From Occallatibacter gabretensis (GTDB taxonomy: Bacteria; Acidobacteriota; Terriglobia; Terriglobales; Acidobacteriaceae), in contig NZ_LAIJ01000009.1 in NCBI RefSeq assembly GCF_001449115.1, forward strand, positions 1 through 64,000: a DNA stretch of 64,000 nt, written 5' to 3'. This document shows, in pieces, positions 56,471 through 64,000 of the stretch. The notes below the pieces were generated by a model that saw only the letters and a list, made by a program, of their open reading frames with translations, did not search any database and had not been told where the DNA came from. The translations under genes were made by a program, and so were the position numbers. How positions within the stretch are numbered: position 1 is the stretch's first letter; each line of letters opens with the position of its first letter.

Positions 56471-59400
56471 GACTTCTCCTTCGCATCCCTGGGCACATCC
56501 ATAAGCGCGTCCTTCCGCACCGGAATTCGCAAGCGAACCGCGGTGCCTTCACCCGGCGAGCTCTCAACCTCCAGCACACCGCCAATGCCTTCGGCGCGCT
56601 CGCGCATGCCGGTCAATCCATAGTGCCCCGGAGGCGACTCGACGCGCCCGTCTGCCACCGGCGGCACAAAGCCCTGCCCATCGTCGCGCACTTCAAGCGC
56701 CGCTTCGCCGGGGATGTAATCCAGCCGCACCCACAGATGCGGCGCGCGAGCATGGCTCTTTCCATTATGGATGGCTTCCTGCGCGATGCGGAGAATCTCC
56801 TGCTCGGTGGCCGTGTCGAAAGCGCGATATGCGCCGTGAATATTGAAGCGCGCATCCAGCCCGTTGCCGCTTGCCTGCTCCACGATGCGCCGCAGACGCA
56901 CGGGCAGCGTAGTCTCGCCGGCATCCTGCGAGCGCAGCGCCCAGATGGACTGGCGCGCATCGGCAAGGCCCTCCCGCACGGTTTCGCGCGTGGAATCAAG
57001 CTGCGTCTGCGCGGCGTCAAGACGATTACGGCGCAGCAGCTCGCTGAGCACCTCAAGCTGAACGCTGACGCCGACGTATCCCTGCGCCAGGGTGTCATGA
57101 ATCTCGCGCGCAATGCGGCTGCGCTCAGCAAGAACTGCGCCAAACTCGCGCTCCGCGCGGCGCAGGCGATACCGCAGCGCGAGAATGATGAGCAGAATGA
57201 GCGCGAGACCGAGCAGAACGTAGAACCAGATGGTTTGATAGAAACGCGGACGCAGCTCAAAACGCAGCGCAGCGCCAGTCGTGTTCCATACGCCGTCATT
57301 GTTGGCGGCCTGCACGCGAAAGGTGTATGTGCCGGGCGGAATGTTGGTGTAATATGCGGTGCGGCGCGAGCCGGCATCCGTCCATGCCTTGTCAAAGCCC
57401 TCCAGCATATAGCGGTAGCGTACTTTTTGCGGAGCCGTAAAACTCATGGCCGCGTAGTCGAACTCGAAATGGACTCTTCCCGACTCCACACTCAACAAAG
57501 AGTCTGCCGCGTGCAACGCTTGGTCCGCGTCATCAATCGTGAAGCGCTCAATACTCACAGGCGGCGGCACTGTATTGACGGGAAAATGCGCGGGATCAAC
57601 CGCAATGAGGCCCTTCGGCGTAGCGAACCAGAGTCTCCCATCGGCAGAGCGCCATGCAGCCGGATGCCCGTTGGTAGACATTCCGCGGCTGCGGAGCCCA
57701 TCCGCAATCCCGAACTCGATCCAGTTGGGGCAGGCATTCGTGCTGAGTCCAGCCGCATCGCAGCGCGCGATGCCATTGCCTGTGGCGAACCAGAGATGCC
57801 CCACGCCATCATCGAGAATGGCATGAATGGCAGCGTGATCCGAACCTCCCTGCACGGGATGGAAACCTCGCTTGTCCCAGAGATTCCATCCGCGGTCCTC
57901 GGTGCCGATGAGCAGAGTGCCATCACCACGTGGATGCAGAGCCGTGATCACGTTGCTTGAAAGTCCGTCTGCCGTGGTGTAGTTCGTGATCTTTCCGCCG
58001 CTCAGGCGCGAGAGCCCGGCAAGCGTGGCAATCCAAAGATCGCCGTGCGTGTCACGAGCGAGCGCACCGACAAGATCGTTGCCGAGACCATCAGCGTGCG
58101 TAAAGGTTTTGCGGCGCACAACGGTACGCCCATCCGGCGAGAAGTTCCAGTGCGCCAGCCCGTGCCGCGTGCCAACCCACAGCGAGCCGTCGCGATCCAC
58201 AAGCAGCGAGCGAATGAAATCATCCGGCAGGCCATCTGCTGAAGTGAACGAGTCCACCGCGCTGCCGCGAACGCGGTTCAGGCCATCCGGCGTGCCCACC
58301 CACAGCGCAGGAATGTCGTCAGGGCCACGTGCCGGAGCGAGCGAAAGAATCACCTTGCTGAGCAGCACATCGGGCACAACATAGGATGTGGCGAGGCCGG
58401 CGCTGTTGCCCCAGTCTTCTTTTGTGATCCGCAGCGCATTCAGGCCCCCGCCGTTGGTGCCGATCCATAGCTTGCCCGCGCCGTCTTCTACAAGAGCGGT
58501 TGTCTCGTCCGAGCTCAGGCCCTCGGGCGCGCCGATGCTCAGGAATCGCTGATCGCGCAGCACATGCAGGCCACTGGTTTCCGTGCCAATCCAGATGTTG
58601 CCTTCGCGGTCTTCAAACAAGCTAACGATGGAGGCGCTTGCCAGCGGATCCGTGACCGGCAGCTTGTCGACTTTAAATTCAGGCTTGCCGTCTACGATGC
58701 GTGCGAGGCCACGATTCGTGCCGATCCAGAGCGCGCCTTCGCGGTCCGCAAGCAACGTCTGAATGCGTGAGCCGGGAAGCTCAATATCGGTGGAGAATTG
58801 CGCAACCTTGTGTCCGTTGCGCAAAAGTTCAAGCCTGCCGAGACTTGCACTGGCAAATTCCCCGTTGGACAGCAAAACAGTGAGGTTTGCGGCATCCTCT
58901 ACGACCGGCATATCTTCCATGGGCGGCAGTATCTTGCCGCCGCGAATGCCCACCGTGCCGGCCACAGTTTCAATGATGGCCATATCATTTCCAGACATCA
59001 CAAGCCCGTGGATTGCATTTGCGGGCAGTCCATTGGCGGTGGTGTAGACAGTGACCGTGCCATGATCCAGCCGCGCCAGCCCGTCGGCAGTACCAATCCA
59101 CAGCGCGCCATCCGAGGCAGCCAGCAGGCAGCGAACATCGTTGTCCGGCAGAGCAGGCTTTGAGGCGCGATCAAAGACAGCGAACTGCACGCCGTCAAAG
59201 CGGACCAGGCCGGCCTCCGTGCCCAGCCATAGATAGCCATCCGACGTCTGCGCAATAGCATGAACCGTATTTTGCGGCAGGCCGTTTTCCATGGCCCAGC
59301 TCTGGCGGTTCATGCTGCTGAGCGGAGTAGCGGGAACCAACGCGCATGCAGCCGCGGCCAGCAGGAACATGACAGCACAGAGCGAAGCGCAAAGACGCAG

Positions 59401-59499
59401 GATGGGCCACAGCGAATCAGCTCGGAACGAATTGGTCCGGAAATGGCTCAATGTGCTGCCACAAGGGTATCGCTTTGACACCCGATTGGGGCGTGCCAT
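56467..59499 (-). CDS. Hybrid-propeller sensor histidine kinase (HisKA_3 type)
   Basis: 1010 residues from ATG 59499, chosen because AAGGAGTTATTCGC precedes it. An N-terminal hydrophobic segment (about 30-55) leads into a periplasmic double seven-bladed propeller built of Reg_prop repeats such as GYLWLGTEAGLVRFDG, GALWIGTADGLARLDHG and GNIWIGTETSGLHVL, to about 690. A Y_Y_Y domain (about 690-750), a membrane helix (WFYVLLGLALILLIILAL, about 758-776), the dimerisation box RIAREIHDTLAQGYVG with phospho-His near 800, and a HATPase_c domain (EVRDDGQGFVPP, GLTGMRERAEGIGG) follow. Sensors of this class often detect polysaccharide or other extracellular ligands. Confidence 0.94.
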   Translation of the reverse strand: MARPNRVSKRYPCGSTLSHFRTNSFRADSLWPILRLCASLCAVMFLLAAAACALVPATPLSSMNRQSWAMENGLPQNTVHAIAQTSDGYLWLGTEAGLVRFDGVQFAVFDRASKPALPDNDVRCLLAASDGALWIGTADGLARLDHGTVTVYTTANGLPANAIHGLVMSGNDMAIIETVAGTVGIRGGKILPPMEDMPVVEDAANLTVLLSNGEFASASLGRLELLRNGHKVAQFSTDIELPGSRIQTLLADREGALWIGTNRGLARIVDGKPEFKVDKLPVTDPLASASIVSLFEDREGNIWIGTETSGLHVLRDQRFLSIGAPEGLSSDETTALVEDGAGKLWIGTNGGGLNALRITKEDWGNSAGLATSYVVPDVLLSKVILSLAPARGPDDIPALWVGTPDGLNRVRGSAVDSFTSADGLPDDFIRSLLVDRDGSLWVGTRHGLAHWNFSPDGRTVVRRKTFTHADGLGNDLVGALARDTHGDLWIATLAGLSRLSGGKITNYTTADGLSSNVITALHPRGDGTLLIGTEDRGWNLWDKRGFHPVQGGSDHAAIHAILDDGVGHLWFATGNGIARCDAAGLSTNACPNWIEFGIADGLRSRGMSTNGHPAAWRSADGRLWFATPKGLIAVDPAHFPVNTVPPPVSIERFTIDDADQALHAADSLLSVESGRVHFEFDYAAMSFTAPQKVRYRYMLEGFDKAWTDAGSRRTAYYTNIPPGTYTFRVQAANNDGVWNTTGAALRFELRPRFYQTIWFYVLLGLALILLIILALRYRLRRAEREFGAVLAERSRIAREIHDTLAQGYVGVSVQLEVLSELLRRNRLDAAQTQLDSTRETVREGLADARQSIWALRSQDAGETTLPVRLRRIVEQASGNGLDARFNIHGAYRAFDTATEQEILRIAQEAIHNGKSHARAPHLWVRLDYIPGEAALEVRDDGQGFVPPVADGRVESPPGHYGLTGMRERAEGIGGVLEVESSPGEGTAVRLRIPVRKDALMDVPRDAKEKS

Positions 59500-59660
59500 T
59501 GCGAATAACTCCTTGTATTTACGCGCTGATTTCGCGTTTGCAAGGTCAACCTTTGGGTGGACCCTGGCCTCACTCGTGCGGCCCATGACGCCGTTCAGGA
59601 CAGGGGCTAATCTTGGGTTGTCTCCTGAAAGCCTCACACACATTTGGTGAGTCTTATTTT

Positions 59661-59686
59661 GGGCGGCAGCCTCAGTGCTGCCGCCC
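59661..59686 (-). terminator. Terminator of the VWFA gene
   Basis: GGGCGGCAG (59661-59669) and CTGCCGCCC (59678-59686) form a perfect stem; on the reverse strand AAAATAAG follows. It lies 23 bp past the stop of the VWFA gene and before the sensor kinase gene, marking the operon border. Confidence 0.65.
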
Positions 59687-59709
59687 TTTCATTTTGCTGA
59701 GACGACTCC

Positions 59710-61470
59710 TCAGTTCTTCTCCGCGATCTGCTTCTCCGGCTTGAGCGGCAGCGTGGCTTCCAATACACCAGTGCGGTTGGTGGTCATGTCGCGCACGGCA
59801 ACGCGGATATACGTGGCGCTCTCGGGAACTTCAAGCTCCTGTTCGGCGCGGAAAATCGCTCCCTGCTTCTTTCCATTTGCATCTGTGGTTGTGCCGGCGC
59901 CGGCGGGAGTGCCCTGGTTCAACACGCAGTTCAACGTCGATCCCTCTTTGTTAAATGCCGATACTGCAAACTCAATGGTGGGCGCTGTGCCGGGAACGGA
60001 CTCGATGCGCCGAAGCTCGGGATCGATGACGCCATAATCGATGCGGTATCTCTGCAGATGAACAGCAGGCGGCGGCCTAAGCGGCTTGCTGGTGGGCTTG
60101 CGCGTGCGGAAGAACGCGGGCGAGTCCTGCAGCGCCAGCATCTCGGCATCTGAGGCCATGTGCAATTTGCCCACAGTCGAGAGATGCGCGCTGAAGAGCA
60201 GATCATGCACCATGGGCGCGCCGTGCTCCATGTTCGCATAGAGCGTGTCCGCAGCCTTGGCCTTCAGGAACCGCTCCTGCACAACATCTTTCTTGTGCAG
60301 CGTGTCCAGGTCCTTGTCATCATCGGCCACAGCGTAATAGAGCGTACGATAGGTGATCTTTAAATCGGAATGATTGCCCACAAGCTTTACCTGGATATGA
60401 CGCGCGTCGCCGTTGAAGTCCTTCTCCGGCGCATAGGTCAGCGTGTAGTAGCTCTCTCCATGCACTACAGCCTTGTCGATCAATTCACTGGTGTGATTGT
60501 CGCTATAGTAAGCGCGGCCTCCGGTGGACTGGGCAATCATATCCATCTGGTCAAACTTCACGAGATTTCCTGTCGAGCCACCCAGATCAACAGGATAGAG
60601 AGCGACCTGGCTCTTCATCATGTTCGAGTAAGTAGTCTTCATGGTGTCCGCCAGCAGACCGGAAAGGTCAAGCATCTGTGGCCCGCCTCCGCCGGCGCTG
60701 GAGTTGGCAGGCGCGCCGCCTTGCGCCATCACATTGGACCCCACCAGCGAGGGCGAAACAGGAATAGGAAACTCCGACGATAGCCAGATCAGATTCTTGC
60801 GCCCCGGAATGCCGCTCATGTACTCAGCAATCCAGTTCAGGTTGCCCAGGGCGGAGCGCGCGTCCCACCGTCCGTAGTTGTTGCCCGAGGTGAAAACCTG
60901 CGGCACATGCGGCCCGGGCCCATTGCCCAGAAGTGCCTGTTTGATCAGATCGTGGTCCGTAGTAAAGCCCTGCAGGATATGCATCCGGTCCGTATTCACA
61001 ATCAGCATCATCCGCGTGTCTGGCTGCGCGTTGTCCACAAAACTGAACAGCTGCTTGTGAAAGCTCATCTGCTCCTCCGGCGTCGTGTTTACAACGTCGT
61101 AGTACAGGATGTAGAGCGGGCCGCGCTCTGGCGTATCCGGAATATTGACAAAGGTATTGGCAGGCAGTGTGGGCAGCTTGGGCGGAGTGTAGGTGGGTCC
61201 GGAGCTATCCGTGACGTCGAAGGACTTGATTGCCTGCACCTCGCCGCCTTCTTTCACCTCAAAGTCCGCCGCGGTAAGCCCCTTCACCGGATTGCCCTGC
61301 TTATCGAGCACGACAACGTCAACGGGAATACGCCGCACTTCGAGGCGCAGAATAGGCTCCTGCTCGGCCGCGCCGGAGGAAGCCGGCGCAGGCGCGGTCT
61401 GAGAGAGGATAGGCAGTGCTGATACTGCAAGAAGAACCGAGGCAACGGTGATTGCTGCTCTTGAACGCAT
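59710..61470 (-). CDS. Secreted VWFA-related protein (Acidobacterial type)
   Basis: 586 residues with a signal peptide (MRSRAAITVASVLLAVSALP, ILSQ). The N-terminal module RRIPVDVVVLDKQGNPVKGL and TAADFEVKEGGEVQAIKSFD, followed by a von Willebrand A-like region (LYILYYDVVNTTPEEQMSFH, LFSFVDNAQPDTRMMLIVNT, GRKNLIWLSSEFPIPVSP), matches the VWFA-related domain found in multiple copies in Acidobacteria. The C-terminal ~230 residues are beta-rich (YYTLTYAPEKDFNGDARHIQ). Probably an adhesion or extracellular scaffold protein; its role is not established. Confidence 0.88.
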   Translation of the reverse strand: MRSRAAITVASVLLAVSALPILSQTAPAPASSGAAEQEPILRLEVRRIPVDVVVLDKQGNPVKGLTAADFEVKEGGEVQAIKSFDVTDSSGPTYTPPKLPTLPANTFVNIPDTPERGPLYILYYDVVNTTPEEQMSFHKQLFSFVDNAQPDTRMMLIVNTDRMHILQGFTTDHDLIKQALLGNGPGPHVPQVFTSGNNYGRWDARSALGNLNWIAEYMSGIPGRKNLIWLSSEFPIPVSPSLVGSNVMAQGGAPANSSAGGGGPQMLDLSGLLADTMKTTYSNMMKSQVALYPVDLGGSTGNLVKFDQMDMIAQSTGGRAYYSDNHTSELIDKAVVHGESYYTLTYAPEKDFNGDARHIQVKLVGNHSDLKITYRTLYYAVADDDKDLDTLHKKDVVQERFLKAKAADTLYANMEHGAPMVHDLLFSAHLSTVGKLHMASDAEMLALQDSPAFFRTRKPTSKPLRPPPAVHLQRYRIDYGVIDPELRRIESVPGTAPTIEFAVSAFNKEGSTLNCVLNQGTPAGAGTTTDANGKKQGAIFRAEQELEVPESATYIRVAVRDMTTNRTGVLEATLPLKPEKQIAEKN

Positions 61471-61664
61471 TCACAACTCCTAATTGGTCAAACCCGGAAT
61501 GGGTCAATCCCGGATGAAAGGCCTGCTATATGCCCGACGTTTGGACTGGATGTTTGGACTCATTCCCGGGCCAGACTCCGGGATCGACAAAGCACGATTT
61601 TTGAGGCTTTCTTCCGTGCTCGCATTTTAGTATGAACCCCATGGAACGAAAGAGGTTGCGGAGA

Positions 61665-64000
61665 ATGCTGCAATCCTTTACACAACTGAAATATGCGGGG
61701 GGTACGCCACGGTGGATACTGAATCCAATGTTTTCATCCCCGGTTTACCGTTACCTTTTCATCGCTTCGATTGCAGCAGCCGCGCTGACGTCCGTAATCG
61801 CACCGGCTCAGACTGCCACTGCTGTTCTTCCCAACGGACGCGAGATTCGCCCGGCGGGCAAGTGGATTCAGCTCGCACCGTACCCGTTTGCGCTGGCCGT
61901 GCGGCCAGATGGCGGCCAGATTGCGATTCCCTCGATCGGGTTTCCGTTTGCGCTGAACGTGGTGGATGCGCCGCAGTCCGCGAGCCTCACTGCCATGCGG
62001 ATGCCAAAGGGCGAAAACAACAAGCCGGAGATTGAGGTCCATGCGGGGCTTGCCTACTCGCCGGATGGAAAGCTGCTGTACGTGGCCACGGGCGATTCGG
62101 GTAAAGTCGCCGTCTATCGCACGGCCAATTGGACCAAGGCCGGAGAACTCTCGCTGGACGGGACAATCGGGAACAAAGCCTACAAAAACAGCTTCGCGGC
62201 CACGCTTGTAGCTTCTGCGGACGGAAAGACGCTCTTTGTTCTCGATCAGGGAAACTGGCGCGTAGTGATTCTGAGCGTCGCAGGCGAGGATGGCGCGCGG
62301 CTTGCGCGGATTACATCCGTTCCCACAGGCCGCTATCCGTATGCGCTGGCGCTGTCTCCAGATGGCAAGCGGCTTTATGTGACCAACACCGGGCTCTTCG
62401 AGTACACATCGATCAAAAATTCAGATGGAAGTCCGCGCGATGCGCAGCATGATCCCGGTCTGCGCTTTCCGCCCTTTGGATACCCCTCGAAAGCCGCGCG
62501 CGAAGGCACAACGGTGGAAGGCAAGAAGGTTCCAGGTCTCGGCGATGAGAACTCCGCCGAAGGCAGCTCTCTGTGGACTTACGAGATCAGCAATCCGGCC
62601 AGCCCGGCGATTACGGCGAAGCTGCGCCTGGGCACGAAGATTACCGAAGAACGCGGCGCGACAATCGGCGGAGCAGCGCCAACCGGCTTGGCAGCCGATG
62701 CAACAGCGGTGTATGTAGCGCTGGCGCACCAGGACGCGGTGGCAAAGGTCAGCATAGACGGCAAAACGCTTCTCGCGCAGACCGAGCTGTCGCCGTTTAC
62801 CGCGCCTGAGTTCAAGGATGGCAATGGCCGTCCACTGCGCGGCGTGATGCCGAGCGGCATTGCCGTCCAGGGTGGCCGCGTGTATGTGGCTGAGTCCGGC
62901 ATCAACGCGGTCGGCGTTCTCGCGCCGGCGGATCCCGACGCGGCCAATCCGGATGAAACGAATCTCCGCGTGATCGAGCACATACCCGTCGGCTGGAACC
63001 CTTCAGCCCTCGCCTTTTCGCCGGACGGAAAATTCCTCTACGTGACCAACGCGAAGGGCAAAGGCGCGGGGCCAAATGGCGGCAAAAACTACGATTTGTT
63101 TTTGCCGACATATGTTGGCTCGCTCGACTACGGCAGTCTTTCGATTCTTGAACTAAGCGCACTGCCCGGCGCGGAGTCCCTGACCAAGACCGTTCTCGAC
63201 GCAAACCTGGTTGCATCCCGCGAGCGCGCGCAGCTTCCGCATCTCAAGCATTGCTTCCTGATTGTGCGCGAGAACCGCACCTACGATGAAGTCCTCGGCG
63301 ACGTTGCCGGCGCTAACGGAGACCCCAGCATCGCGCGCTTTGGCATGGACGGCTGGACGGCGGAGAACAGGCAGGTGCGGCATCTCAAGGTCACGCCGAA
63401 CCTGCACGCGATTGCCGCGCGATTTGCCATCAGCGACAACTTCTACGTGGATTCCGATGTCTCGGCCGACGGGCATCGCTGGGTCATGGGCGCGAACCCG
63501 ACGCCGTTCTTCAACACGGCATGGAGCTCCGGTTACGGCGACCGGCGCAAAGGCGGCGGCGAGGAGCCAGGACGACGCGCGATCTTTGGCGGCGCGGATT
63601 CCCCCATGCCGGAAGATGAACCGCAGTTCGGCACCCTCTGGGAGCACATCGCTAACTCCTACAAATCCGGCAAGGGCATTTTGAACTACGGCGAGAGCCT
63701 TGAAGTCGAAGGCGGCGACGAGCGTGACGGAACCTTCCCCGAAGGCCAGCGGCTCTATCTCAACGCTCCGATTCCGCGCCCGGTCTTTGAGGCAACCGAC
63801 CGCAATTTCCCCACCTTCAACCTCGGCATTCCCGACCAGCTTCGCTTTGAGGAGTTCAAGAAAGATTTCTCCGCGCGCCTCGCCAAAAACGAAATCCCCG
63901 CACTGATCGTGATCCGGCTTCCCAATGACCACACCACGCGCGCCCGTCCTGAGGATGGCTACCCGTATCGCGCCTCCTACGTGGCGGACAACGACCTGGC
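61665..64000 (+). CDS. Secreted beta-propeller/phosphoesterase fusion (3' end missing)
   Basis: At least 778 codons, open to the right edge. The start is uncertain: in-frame ATGs lie at 61632, 61641, 61665 and 61728; the last gives the neatest signal peptide (MFSSPVYRYLFIASIAAAAL). The first ~480 residues carry YVTN-type propeller repeats (YPFALAVRPDGGQIAIPSIG, YSPDGKLLYVATGDSGKVAV, YPYALALSPDGKRLYVTNTG, PSALAFSPDGKFLYVTNAKG). A phosphoesterase-like domain then begins with HCFLIVRENRTYDEVLGD and GDPSIARFG, then HAIAARFAISDNFYVDSDVS, similar to phospholipase C-like members of the alkaline phosphatase superfamily. Divergent from the VWFA gene. Confidence 0.85.
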   Translation, partial: MLQSFTQLKYAGGTPRWILNPMFSSPVYRYLFIASIAAAALTSVIAPAQTATAVLPNGREIRPAGKWIQLAPYPFALAVRPDGGQIAIPSIGFPFALNVVDAPQSASLTAMRMPKGENNKPEIEVHAGLAYSPDGKLLYVATGDSGKVAVYRTANWTKAGELSLDGTIGNKAYKNSFAATLVASADGKTLFVLDQGNWRVVILSVAGEDGARLARITSVPTGRYPYALALSPDGKRLYVTNTGLFEYTSIKNSDGSPRDAQHDPGLRFPPFGYPSKAAREGTTVEGKKVPGLGDENSAEGSSLWTYEISNPASPAITAKLRLGTKITEERGATIGGAAPTGLAADATAVYVALAHQDAVAKVSIDGKTLLAQTELSPFTAPEFKDGNGRPLRGVMPSGIAVQGGRVYVAESGINAVGVLAPADPDAANPDETNLRVIEHIPVGWNPSALAFSPDGKFLYVTNAKGKGAGPNGGKNYDLFLPTYVGSLDYGSLSILELSALPGAESLTKTVLDANLVASRERAQLPHLKHCFLIVRENRTYDEVLGDVAGANGDPSIARFGMDGWTAENRQVRHLKVTPNLHAIAARFAISDNFYVDSDVSADGHRWVMGANPTPFFNTAWSSGYGDRRKGGGEEPGRRAIFGGADSPMPEDEPQFGTLWEHIANSYKSGKGILNYGESLEVEGGDERDGTFPEGQRLYLNAPIPRPVFEATDRNFPTFNLGIPDQLRFEEFKKDFSARLAKNEIPALIVIRLPNDHTTRARPEDGYPYRASYVADNDL

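Overview
The window looks like a chromosomal segment of an acidobacterium (Acidobacteriota, Terriglobia/Acidobacteriales type). The grounds are family content rather than a database match: a VWFA-related protein of the kind expanded in Acidobacteria (59710-61470), a large two-component sensor with a propeller-type periplasmic half, an extended pyruvate:ferredoxin oxidoreductase, Ala/Pro-rich Ser/Thr kinases, GC-rich core genes, and many small palindromic repeats between genes. Both ends are cut through genes: tuf on the left, and a beta-propeller/phosphoesterase-type secreted protein on the right.

Layout. 1-1462 (reverse strand) is a tRNA-tufB type operon: Thr(TGT), Tyr(GTA), Thr(GGT), Gly(TCC), tuf, with two small protein genes interleaved. 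1.9-12.1 kb holds a CsgG-like lipoprotein-assembly protein, an ECF sigma factor with a membrane partner, a Ser/Thr protein kinase, an M28 peptidase, a divergent pair of related four-helix membrane proteins, a lipoprotein, a YXWGXW-type surface protein and a 38-residue membrane peptide. 12.2-17.1 kb holds a secreted alpha-mannosidase divergent from an MFS transporter. 17.4-25.9 kb is mixed: two unrecognised proteins (461 and 448 residues), a secreted metallophosphoesterase, a multicopper oxidase, a cupin, a methyltransferase, and a decayed second copy of the cupin. 26.1-30.8 kb is nifJ (1567 residues).

31-39.1 kb is the accessory part. It contains an AT-richer two-gene unit under a perfect palindrome; a REP-associated tyrosine transposase between 112-bp direct repeats; an MntA-HepT toxin-antitoxin pair; three helix-turn-helix antitoxin genes in a row with no cognate toxin; a ribbon-helix-helix-like orphan; mutS2; a glutathione peroxidase; a frameshifted fragment of a second mutS2 3' end; and a BrnT-type toxin gene broken by a frameshift beside an intact antitoxin gene. 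It reads as a repeatedly rearranged region where antitoxins have outlasted toxins.

39.2-64 kb returns to housekeeping and envelope functions: clpB, hsp20, a three-BON-domain protein, a flavin monooxygenase, a mechanosensitive channel, a CPA1 antiporter, dut, two MacB-type ABC permeases, a class C beta-lactamase-like hydrolase, a tightly overlapping sensor kinase/response regulator/secreted protein operon, the VWFA protein and the truncated terminal gene. I see no CRISPR array, prophage, integrase or complete IS element. The most interesting items are the REP/RAYT unit, the antitoxin run, the two gene remnants with readable histories, and the orphan terminator in the hsp20-BON intergenic region.
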